Shown here one piece after another: positions 8,779 through 16,432 of a DNA stretch of 58,286 bases. How positions within the stretch are numbered: position 1 is the stretch's first letter; every line of letters starts with the position of its first letter. Below the pieces are notes generated by a model that was not told the origin of the DNA, made no database searches, and saw only the letters and a list, made by a program, of their open reading frames with translations. A program made the position numbers and the translations under genes. This DNA comes from an uncultured Pirellulaceae bacterium (GTDB taxonomy: Bacteria > Planctomycetota > Planctomycetia > Pirellulales > Pirellulaceae), in the NCBI GenBank assembly GCA_938083195.1, contig CALKCK010000008.1:1-58286 (forward strand), in the 5' to 3' direction.

Positions 8779-9576
8779 TTAGGATGTGAAAGCCTGGGTT
8801 GTTTGCCCGTGGGTGGTGAGGTCAGAGATATCATCCGGTGTAAGCTGACACTGGTGAATGGCGGAAGCGACAAGGACATGTTCGCAGCCAAGTTCGAGTA
8901 GCGATTGAATGTCGTTGGCGTGCCGCACTCCGCCCCCTGAAATTATCTTGATGTCGGGTAGCTCTTGTTTTATTTCTTGAATTAGAGGGCCGAGTTCGTT
9001 TTCAGAATTGCCGCATCCTGCCATTGTTCCAACCGATTCTAGATCGAGCAGAATTAATTCTCGAACACCTTTTGTGAAAGCATGTTGGATTAATTCGAGT
9101 GAAGTCGCATTGGCGAGATTTCCAGGTTGCGTGAATAACTTACCCGCTTTTTTATCGAGGCTGAAAATTGGTGCAATGTTCAATTCAATCAGTTTCGTGA
9201 GTAAGTCCATATCAGTGAAATTGGCGAGTGTTTCCGACGAGAGAATTATTTTCAATCGTTCCCGCTGTGGTATTTTCTCGATGATTTGCTGATAGTGATC
9301 GCCGCTCACCCAATCAGCGTCGATCCAGAGTCCAAATCCTGCGTTCAATAGATCATTATAGACATTCCAATTGGGATTGGCTCCGTTAAAGCTGTCGATG
9401 TCAGCGAGGTAGAGAACGTCGCATCCTGTTTGATTGAAGATTGCTTTTGCAACGTCAATCGGTTGACTGCTGTGGGTCAACTTTGAGTGAACTGGCCGGT
9501 AAGTTTCTCGATCCCCCTGAGCCGCTAAGACGACCTGGCTAATCATTAAATCGAGAACGGGAATGACAGGGTTCAT
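8779..9576 (-). CDS. HisA-like TIM-barrel protein (COG1411 type)
   Basis: A 265-residue protein with the alternating strand-helix pattern of a (beta/alpha)8 barrel. It resembles HisA/HisF but is not a standard HisA: the N terminus reads IPVLDLMISQVVLAAQGDRETYRPV, followed by CDVLYLADIDSFNG and, near the C terminus, IKIISGGGVRHANDIQSLLELGCEHVLVASAIH, a phosphate-binding region. This pattern matches the uncharacterised HisA-related family (COG1411) seen in methanogens, methylotrophs and planctomycetes, where it is associated with tetrahydromethanopterin-linked C1 metabolism. That association is from family knowledge, not from neighbours here. ATG at 9576. The gene stands 73 bases downstream of the toroid protein on the same strand. 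Confidence 0.75.
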   Translation of the reverse strand: MNPVIPVLDLMISQVVLAAQGDRETYRPVHSKLTHSSQPIDVAKAIFNQTGCDVLYLADIDSFNGANPNWNVYNDLLNAGFGLWIDADWVSGDHYQQIIEKIPQRERLKIILSSETLANFTDMDLLTKLIELNIAPIFSLDKKAGKLFTQPGNLANATSLELIQHAFTKGVRELILLDLESVGTMAGCGNSENELGPLIQEIKQELPDIKIISGGGVRHANDIQSLLELGCEHVLVASAIHQCQLTPDDISDLTTHGQTTQAFTS

Positions 9577-9650
9577 AATCGAAAGGAACGCGAGAACCAG
9601 TGTTGGTGGATTGTTGAATCAGACAGTGACGTCGTTTACCAGAGGTTAGT

Positions 9651-11411
9651 TTAGCGATTAATCTGAACCGCGTCATTCTCGTAAAGTGGTAAATAACGGT
9701 AATAAACTTCAAGAATCATGACTGCCATTGCGGTCGTATACAGGCGCCCGCCGACCTTGCCGTGCGGGTCGGAGAAATACCAGCTTCCCGCTTGGTGGGT
9801 ATCGCTTTGGTCTTGGCTGGTGACAAGATGTTCTCTCATGGAATCATTCCAATTTTTCCAACGGGGATCGCTGCGATGGTGCAGCACCTGAGTGGCGTAG
9901 TAGTTGAAATAAACGTTGTTTTTGGATGGTCCGTGGTCAGATAAGAATCGCGTTGCTTGTTCGAGTGAGCCGGCGTTTATTCCGGCACCGAGATACATTT
10001 TTGAAAGCACGCCGATCGCGGTCGTGGTTGCCGAATTTTCCAATGAGTCATCGGTGTTGTATCCAAACCGACCATTGGAGGTTGCGAGTGAGTCGACAAA
10101 TTGTTCCGCTTGAATCATGGTTAGTTCACCGAGTCGCGAGCCAGAAAGTTGGCAGCTTTTTAAGGCCATGATTTGCCACCCGGTGACCGTCATATCTCCT
10201 GGCGATCCAGGGTCATATCGCCATCCACCCGCTTTATGTTGTGCGGTTTCGATATACTGTCTCGCGAGATCGGCGACTTTGCCCAGTCCGCTATCTCCGG
10301 TCATAGTACTGGCTTCGCTTAACGCGATGGTGGCAATCGCATGGGCATACATGCCCTTACTACCAGACGTGAGGCTGCCTCCTCGCGCGGTGATTCTCAT
10401 TTTTGAGCGTAAATACTGAAGGCCCTTTTGAATTTCTTGTTGATAGGGCCCCGTTCGATGGGTGTAGCCTGCTCCCAGCAACGACATCAACGCCAGTCCG
10501 GTTGCTGCGGTCGATGCCTCGGTTGTCCCTTCATCTTTGCATTTTCCGCGGCAGCTTTGTTGGTCGTGAAGGAACCTCCAACTGCCGTCTTCGCGTTGAT
10601 GATTAATAATCCATCTTAAGCCTTCTTCGACGGCAGCTTCGCTTGCGAGCGTGCCTCCCCGGAGGGCCGCAAGTCTTGCTCTGGCATCCGTCGCCCGTCC
10701 CTCCAGTCCACCCCCCGTTGGAAGTTTTCCAACTTCGTTCGCTGGATTATTTTCCGCTTGGTTAGGATTGATCGCTGGGTTGGCAATACTCGGAGAGACG
10801 ATCGGTAGATCGTCAGCGTTGATGGAATCCTCCATAGCTGTCGCATCGGCAAGCATTTCCATCGGTGATTGGTTATCGATCGGGACTTCTATTTCAACCA
10901 ACTGTAGATCAGCCTGATTCAAATTTTCCAAAACGGGATTGGCATCCGGAGTTGCTACCAAGCTAATCGTTGTGACCGGCTTGTCCATCGCTAACACGAA
11001 CCAGGCGAGCGCTAAAAACAGGGAGAGGTGAAGCGCCATGCTGATGAGTACGGACGACAGTGGATTGCGGTGATTTTCAATTCGCCCGCGTATCGAACTA
11101 TCCTCGGAGACTTCAGCCTCGTCGGACAGATTGACTTGAGGCAGCGCGAGATTGAGCGGAGGCCGATGGGAATTTAAAAACGTCTCCAGCGTTTGTGGGC
11201 CGCGTGACTGAGATTTGCGAGGGTTCGTTTTTAGATGAAGCGTCGGGATCGAATTCACCATATCGGTCGGCTCTTGAGAAGCGCGATTTCGAGGTGCTAC
11301 GGTCACGAGTTTGGAGGGCCTGCCGGAAACCGGAGGCGTATTGCTGGATGACATCATTGCAGAATCGTTAGTCGGCATGGCAGTCCGATTCGGTTCTGGT
11401 TGTTTCGTCAT
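9651..11411 (-). CDS. Membrane-anchored squalene-cyclase/prenyltransferase-like alpha-toroid protein
   Basis: A 586-residue protein in three parts. A Pro/Ser-rich cytoplasmic N terminus (1-115) leads to one membrane span at about 120-142 (LSSVLISMALHLSLFLALAWFVL). An Asn/Pro-rich linker runs to about 245, and then a helical toroid begins with EEGLRWIINHQREDGSW and continues with repeats such as GLALMSLLGAGYTH, GLQYLRSKM, GGWRYDPGSPGDMTVTGWQIMALKS and TAMAVMILEVYYRYLP. These are prenyltransferase/squalene-oxidase repeats, but the cyclase DxDD motif is not seen, so the domain may bind or process something other than triterpenes. Planctomycetes carry many such proteins; the function is unknown. 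It lies downstream of the Ycf48-like gene, same strand, 109 bases apart. Confidence 0.75.
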   Translation of the reverse strand: MTKQPEPNRTAMPTNDSAMMSSSNTPPVSGRPSKLVTVAPRNRASQEPTDMVNSIPTLHLKTNPRKSQSRGPQTLETFLNSHRPPLNLALPQVNLSDEAEVSEDSSIRGRIENHRNPLSSVLISMALHLSLFLALAWFVLAMDKPVTTISLVATPDANPVLENLNQADLQLVEIEVPIDNQSPMEMLADATAMEDSINADDLPIVSPSIANPAINPNQAENNPANEVGKLPTGGGLEGRATDARARLAALRGGTLASEAAVEEGLRWIINHQREDGSWRFLHDQQSCRGKCKDEGTTEASTAATGLALMSLLGAGYTHRTGPYQQEIQKGLQYLRSKMRITARGGSLTSGSKGMYAHAIATIALSEASTMTGDSGLGKVADLARQYIETAQHKAGGWRYDPGSPGDMTVTGWQIMALKSCQLSGSRLGELTMIQAEQFVDSLATSNGRFGYNTDDSLENSATTTAIGVLSKMYLGAGINAGSLEQATRFLSDHGPSKNNVYFNYYATQVLHHRSDPRWKNWNDSMREHLVTSQDQSDTHQAGSWYFSDPHGKVGGRLYTTAMAVMILEVYYRYLPLYENDAVQINR

Positions 11412-11520
11412 GGCTGATACCTAGGTAAACCCCTAGGCCTACTATAGTTCGCGATCGGGACTGAATCATGTTTTGCGGGGTTAAATCTACGTGGAAACGA
11501 TTGATAAATTTTTATAATCG

Positions 11521-14500
11521 TCAGTTTCCAAGGGTTAGTTTGGTTACAGTTTCGGGTGTTTGACTAATGAATTTAAGCAACTCAAAATCGTTAGGGCGAG
11601 CCTGAAGCGTATTTCTGATCCCCATTGGCGAGGGTAACGATGAAGCAAAAGGTTGGGTCGTGGAGTCGTGCCATAGGTTGGTCGCCTCGTAACCGCGACG
11701 GGCAATTTTGAGTGCCCAGACGGTCTCGTTCGCCGCGATTTTTTCGGGAACTAAGCAGCTTAATGGAATGGCGACTTCAATCGTCCAAGTTGCTTCGTCT
11801 TCTGACTGGCTGACAAACCAGTTTGGATTCCACCCAAGGCTGCCCGAACAGCTTTCTTTCACCCAGCCACGATGGTCAATCACGAAGCAGTTTTGGGAGA
11901 GGTAGTCTCGATCGACGTCAATTGAGAATTCGATCCGATCTCGGTGGGTCAGATCCGCATCTCGCGGTCTCGATTGGTTTGGAGTTTTGTAAGATTGGCC
12001 TGCGATTTTTTGACACTGAAAACCAGCGTAAAAATATTTATCATCGTAAGCAAACATGGCAAGATCGAGCGAAGATTTCGATCCGCTATTAGCGGTTGAG
12101 CGAGGCATTTGCCAGGCATCGTGTTTTTGGAAACCGTTCTGCCAAAAGGGTTCGTCGAGTTTGCCGTCGAGTTTGGGTGGTTTATCTGTAAAGCGGCAGA
12201 CGCCAGTTTTTAGGCGAGGCGAGGAAGTTGCTAGTTGCGGACTGAGTGCCAATTCGCGTTGGGCGGCAATCGAAATTCCCACTTTTTCTGCGTCCCCGAG
12301 TTGTGCGAGTGATTTATATCGGCCCTCATTGGTCAAGGCTCCATTGAGCCGCCGAGAGATGTGAGTTTCCATAAATTTATATTGCGGGCCGGCAGCGAAT
12401 TCGGGGTCGCGCTGTTTCATTTGATTTAAAATTTTACTTGCAATTTGCAGGCGTTGATCAAAGAAAGCTGGTCGAATCGGCGCAGGCGTGATGGTCTCTT
12501 GCGCCTCCGATTCCTCGTCTTTGGGGGGTGACTTTTTTTCTTTAGATTTTAACATGGCATCACTTGGAAGCCATTTAATTTGGGAGCTGCCGTTAGCAAA
12601 TTGTTGCTGAGTGCGCGGCTGGTAACTTTCTTTTAGTCGTTGGGCTTCGGTCAGCGTTCCATGGTCGGTTAGTTCGCCGTTTTTGATTTTATTCCGGTAT
12701 TCAATTTGAGCGAATTCTTCACTGCTGTAATATTTAGCCAGCCAATTCATCGCGGCAGGTGCAAAGGCATGATCCGCCCAGTGGTTGACGAGAAGTGTAT
12801 TGGTTTGGGCAGCGAGTTCGGTTTTTCCAACCTCCAAATAGCGTTCAGCGAGTTGCATTAACCACACCCCGGCAATTCCCTTATCCATGGGCATCGTAAA
12901 CGCTTGGATCTGTTGTCGCCAAATTAGTAAATCGCGAGGTGAGACCGATTCAAAGCGAACGAATTCTTCTACTTTTCGTTGTTTCGCGTTCGCTTGCTGG
13001 ATCATGTTTAGGTTCCCGCGTTTGGCGTCTGTCATGTTTCTCGGCGACGCTATTTTTCGTTTGTCGAGTCCCGAGAGAAGGTTTCCAGCTTGCATTCTTT
13101 CGCGTTGACTTAGGTGATTGACCCGATAACGCAGCACACGGTCGCTGGTTACGGATTTTCCCAAGAGTGCTCGGCTAAGTGCGATTTGGTCTTCGATTAA
13201 AACGCCTGCTCGGGGAAGTAGACGAGTCGCATCAATGGTGAAGTCTCCCGCTGGATCCTCGAATGCGAACCGATCGACTTTCCACGTTTTCAAACCCAAT
13301 TCCGTGATTTGAACTGGAAAACTTCGCTCGCTGCCGGCTTGAGTAATCGCAGAGTTGACAAGTGAAAACAGCTCAGCGGATAGCTGATTCATTCGACGAG
13401 TTGTCGGTTGGGTTGAATTCAGCACAACGACGTTGGGCTGCATGGTTCGAATCACTCGCGTCAGTTTTTGTACGATCTTTTCACGTGTTGTTGCCGAGCT
13501 CAGATCGACTTCTGCTGAAACTCCCAGTGAATGGAGGAGGCTGCTGCCGAGCCGTTCGGTGGCTTGGGTAAGGTCCTGATTTTGATGGTTTGTTTTTAGA
13601 ACGACTAAGGCGGCTGCGGTCTGGTTTTCTTCAATCGAATACTTTGCCAGTAATTCCAATGGGAGAGATTGGTCATCTAGGCTAACGCAGAGGATTGCAA
13701 CGCGTTGTTGGTTACCTCTTTGAACATGCCAGTTTTGCCCACCGTCGGTAGTGGCGATAATTGCCCCTCCGCCACCGACTGCCCAACCGTGTAAGCGATC
13801 CAAAAAACGTAACTGATTGATACGCATCCGAATGGGGGTTCGGTACGATGTCGTTTGTCCTGTTTCTGTATCCATCGAATATATAACCGTCCCAGGATCG
13901 CCGGCAAACCAAATTTGATTTCCGACTACTGAAATGGTTTCAAGATCGATCTCCGATGCTCCTGGTGGAAGATTGATTTGCGTCCAGGATTTTCCACCAT
14001 TGGTTGTATTCAGCAGCGTGCCGGATTCGCCGACTGCCCAGCCAGTCTCATTATTGACCATTCGAACCTGAGATAAAGTCGGGATTTTCTCGCTGATTAC
14101 CACCGATTGCTCATATTGATTGGGACGAAGTGTGCCTAGTTGGCCAGCTTCATTAATGGTGACCAAGCCATCATTTGTCCGCTCAACGGCGAGCCAAGAG
14201 TGAATCTTTTTTGAGGTTTGGCTCGACCACGACTGGCCCCCATCTGATGTGTAAAAAATGCCAGATTGAAATAGATTGCCGGCCTCGCCGACCGCCCAAC
14301 CATTCAATGCATCTGCAAATCGAATTTGCTGGAATCGAGGAGCGACTAAATGCTCGACCGAGTTCCAGGTGATTCCTCCATCCCGAGTTCTCATAACGAT
14401 GGCTTTGGATCGATTGATGTAGGGCACACTGTAGCCGCCTGCGATCCAACCGTTTTTTTCATCCGCAAAAAATACCGATTCGAATCGACAACTGATCGGA

Positions 14501-14853
14501 TTGATCGATTGCCCATTGGCTCGACCCGTGGCTCGAGTTTGAATGCCCTGACGCATGTTGCGGAGCTTTTGATCAAGCGAGAGATTGCTGACACTCAGAT
14601 TGACGCGTTGCGATATTTGAATCCAAGTCTCCCCTCCATCAGAAGTCCGGACGATCGTCCCCTGAGCACCGACTGCCCAACCTAGACGAGTGTTAAGAAA
14701 AAAAACGTCCGTGAGCTCGGCGTCTGATTTCCAGGACTTAGGAAGTTGCTCCCGGGGCAAATCTGAATCGCCTAGAGCAAGGGGAGTGAGCAAACAAAGA
14801 GCTGCCAGTCCGGCCCCCCATTGGGTGATTAATTGTTTAATAAATCCGTGCAT
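11521..14853 (-). CDS. Large exported Ycf48-like propeller protein with C-terminal CBM9-type domain
   Basis: A 1110-residue protein with a signal peptide (about 1-28, QWGAGLAALCLLTPLALG). Residues about 45-385 hold repeated units of the Ycf48/BNR type: FLNTRLGWAVGAQGTIVRTSDGG, FADALNGWAVGEAGN, NNETGWAVGESGTLLNTTNGG, FLDRLHGWAVGGGGAIIATTDGG, at least five blades. The middle part (about 390-880) is helical and unassigned. The C-terminal 200 residues (CRFTDKPPKLDGKLDEPFW, then AMFAYDDKYFYAGFQCQ, RDRIEFSIDVDRD, TWTIEVAIPLSCL) match the CBM9/DOMON-like fold that often ends secreted proteins. Ycf48 itself helps photosystem II assembly; no such role is implied here. Likely a periplasmic or surface protein. 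Confidence 0.75.
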   Translation of the reverse strand: MHGFIKQLITQWGAGLAALCLLTPLALGDSDLPREQLPKSWKSDAELTDVFFLNTRLGWAVGAQGTIVRTSDGGETWIQISQRVNLSVSNLSLDQKLRNMRQGIQTRATGRANGQSINPISCRFESVFFADEKNGWIAGGYSVPYINRSKAIVMRTRDGGITWNSVEHLVAPRFQQIRFADALNGWAVGEAGNLFQSGIFYTSDGGQSWSSQTSKKIHSWLAVERTNDGLVTINEAGQLGTLRPNQYEQSVVISEKIPTLSQVRMVNNETGWAVGESGTLLNTTNGGKSWTQINLPPGASEIDLETISVVGNQIWFAGDPGTVIYSMDTETGQTTSYRTPIRMRINQLRFLDRLHGWAVGGGGAIIATTDGGQNWHVQRGNQQRVAILCVSLDDQSLPLELLAKYSIEENQTAAALVVLKTNHQNQDLTQATERLGSSLLHSLGVSAEVDLSSATTREKIVQKLTRVIRTMQPNVVVLNSTQPTTRRMNQLSAELFSLVNSAITQAGSERSFPVQITELGLKTWKVDRFAFEDPAGDFTIDATRLLPRAGVLIEDQIALSRALLGKSVTSDRVLRYRVNHLSQRERMQAGNLLSGLDKRKIASPRNMTDAKRGNLNMIQQANAKQRKVEEFVRFESVSPRDLLIWRQQIQAFTMPMDKGIAGVWLMQLAERYLEVGKTELAAQTNTLLVNHWADHAFAPAAMNWLAKYYSSEEFAQIEYRNKIKNGELTDHGTLTEAQRLKESYQPRTQQQFANGSSQIKWLPSDAMLKSKEKKSPPKDEESEAQETITPAPIRPAFFDQRLQIASKILNQMKQRDPEFAAGPQYKFMETHISRRLNGALTNEGRYKSLAQLGDAEKVGISIAAQRELALSPQLATSSPRLKTGVCRFTDKPPKLDGKLDEPFWQNGFQKHDAWQMPRSTANSGSKSSLDLAMFAYDDKYFYAGFQCQKIAGQSYKTPNQSRPRDADLTHRDRIEFSIDVDRDYLSQNCFVIDHRGWVKESCSGSLGWNPNWFVSQSEDEATWTIEVAIPLSCLVPEKIAANETVWALKIARRGYEATNLWHDSTTQPFASSLPSPMGIRNTLQARPNDFELLKFISQTPETVTKLTLGN

Positions 14854-15268
14854 TAGTTTGCCGTGGTTCCGGTTTGAGAAATCGCGTCGGAGTGTAGCAG
14901 GATCGAAATTGCAGGACTATAGAAGGCCAATTGGCACTCTCGGTTAGTGAAGGTGCTTGGAAGGGCGAGCCGCAATTTGCTGGAAGTACTTGCTAGCAGT
15001 TCAGGCATAAATTGGAGTTTTTGGCCATTTTATGACAAAGCGAACAAGAAATTAATCGAAATACAGTTTGTTTTGCGTAAGTAAGTTTAAAGATTTGCAG
15101 CAACCTACGGTTACCCAAGCGGGCGACAAAATTATTTTTTAGGAAAACGATTGATGGAGTGACCTGAGGTGTCACAGAGTTCGCAGATACTTATCAACGA
15201 AGCACATTGGCCAACTGTGCTACCCAAATCGTTTGATCCCCCCTGGCCGATAAGTTAAGGAGAATAAA
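14854..15268. promoter_or_regulatory. Divergent intergenic region with csrA leader
   Basis: Between the leftward propeller gene and rightward csrA. It contains the csrA Shine-Dalgarno AAGGAG at 15257-15262, six bases before the ATG. A short open frame on the minus strand (14993-15175) has no recognisable content and is not called. Both promoters should lie here, but I cannot place -35/-10 boxes with confidence. Confidence 0.4.
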
Positions 15269-15472
15269 ATGTTAGTTTTAAGTCGCAAGCAGAATGAAAA
15301 AGTTTTAATCGACGGTGGTATCACCGTGGAAGTTTTACAGATCAAAGGCAACACAGTTCGCCTTGGGATCTCTGCTCCATCCGACGTGAAAGTTATGCGG
15401 GGAGAGCTGAAGCCGTACGGAATGAGCGTGGTGGAGATGCAACTACCTCAGGCAGTCGCGATTGCGGGCTAG
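15269..15472 (+). CDS. csrA: Carbon storage regulator CsrA
   Basis: A 67-residue post-transcriptional regulator that binds GGA-containing hairpins in mRNA leaders. The sequence starts MLVLSRKQNEKVLIDGGI and continues VLQIKGNTVRLGISAP and the VMRGEL segment, the canonical CsrA beta-sheet and RNA-binding edges (Leu4, Arg6 and the later Arg44 region are present). Length is typical. ATG at 15269 with AAGGAG six bases upstream. It is isolated, convergent with a small membrane protein gene 28 bases away. Confidence 0.97.
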   Translation: MLVLSRKQNEKVLIDGGITVEVLQIKGNTVRLGISAPSDVKVMRGELKPYGMSVVEMQLPQAVAIAG

Positions 15473-15500
15473 TAGAGGCCGGGCGTTTTTGAGAGCCGCG

Positions 15501-15965
15501 CTATTGTATGCGTTTCTCGACCGAACTAACGAATTTTGATTGGAACGGGAAGAGAAATAGAAACGTGACCATTGCGAATCCGACGATTCCCAAGGTTACG
15601 GTGTGGAGGTCGAGCATGAGCACAAGCAGGTTTGTAAAGAGAGCGGCTTCGACGAGTGAAAAGCGAACAAGATATTCAACGCTTACCGAGTGCACGGCGG
15701 ACTTTATCTGTTTTTCCTCGGATTCACCGGTCGCAAATTCTCCAGCAAAGACGAGGGGGAATACAATGCCACTACCGATCATCAACAACCCAAAAACTGC
15801 TCCGATTAATGGCAGCATGGAAAGGGGGTCGCCGATTTCATCCCAGTTGGCGATCATTGCAATCACCGAAGCTGCCAGTGTCGAGGCGACAATCATCGCC
15901 CCTGCGATGGACTGGAGGGAGATGATTTGCGGTCGAAGTCTAGTGGTTTGTTCCTCAGAGAGCAT
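15501..15965 (-). CDS. Small four-span membrane protein, unknown
   Basis: A 154-residue protein with about four hydrophobic segments: AGAMIVASTLAASVIAMI (about 20-38), LPLIGAVFGLLMIGSGIVFPLVF (about 52-74), VRFSLVEAALFTNLLVLML (about 99-118) and TLGIVGFAMVTFLFLF (about 124-139). I recognise no family. I prefer this strand over the overlapping plus-strand frame (15508-15972) because the hydrophobic periodicity is regular and the ATG at 15965 continues the leftward run of genes. It starts 45 bases after the 92-residue hypothetical gene, suggesting co-transcription. Confidence 0.6.
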   Translation of the reverse strand: MLSEEQTTRLRPQIISLQSIAGAMIVASTLAASVIAMIANWDEIGDPLSMLPLIGAVFGLLMIGSGIVFPLVFAGEFATGESEEKQIKSAVHSVSVEYLVRFSLVEAALFTNLLVLMLDLHTVTLGIVGFAMVTFLFLFPFQSKFVSSVEKRIQ

Positions 15966-16010
15966 GGTTTAGGCCTTTGTTTCAGAGGACATCTTCGTTG
16001 AATCGAGTTG

Positions 16011-16289
16011 TTATTGTTTGCCTAGTTTTTCGACCAGTTTCGCAACCTGCATTGGGTCATTCTGAGCAACCAAATGATCAATCGTCTGTTGTTTGACGTC
16101 TAGCTTGAGCAAGTGTCCTTCAAGACTTTTCCAGTACTTCTCTCTCTTTTTTCCTTCCGAGAGGTACAGCTCGGTGACAATTTCTTGCGCCCGCTGGAGC
16201 GAAATGTTTTCCCGGTTATCGTAATAATTCCGGATAATATTCTGTTGGTATTTTGATCTTTCAGCCACGGTCGAACTCGCTGGTTTCAA
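16011..16289 (-). CDS. Small helical hypothetical protein
   Basis: A 92-residue charged, helix-rich protein (KYQQNIIRNYYDNRENISLQ, then RAQEIVTELYLSEGKKREKYWKSLEGHLLKL, ending AKLVEKLGKQ). No signal peptide or membrane span. The first codon would be TTG at 16289, with GTG at 16268 as an alternative, so the start is uncertain. It follows the DinG-like gene on the same strand after 143 bases and precedes the small membrane protein gene. From memory the pattern resembles short conserved planctomycete hypotheticals; no function can be given. Confidence 0.55.
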   Translation of the reverse strand: MKPASSTVAERSKYQQNIIRNYYDNRENISLQRAQEIVTELYLSEGKKREKYWKSLEGHLLKLDVKQQTIDHLVAQNDPMQVAKLVEKLGKQ

Positions 16290-16432
16290 ACGAAAAAAAA
16301 GTAGGCAGCAGGATTATCGGCAATTTTTGAGCCGCACGTGATGAAAGCTCGAACGCCCCAGATATGTCGATTTTAGCGACCAAACGAATTGAATGTAGCC
16401 CGCAAGGGATACAATTCTATTCGGAAGGGAAG

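Noticed and set aside
8647..8901. A plus-strand frame with LQSRGLQSRGLQSRG repeats
   Set aside because: The repeat peptide is just the 15-bp tandem repeat translated; the frame is antisense to the end of the HisA-like gene.
15508..15972. Plus-strand frame of 154 codons opposite the small membrane protein gene
   Set aside because: It lacks any hydrophobic or domain pattern; the minus strand shows regular membrane spans and fits the gene run.
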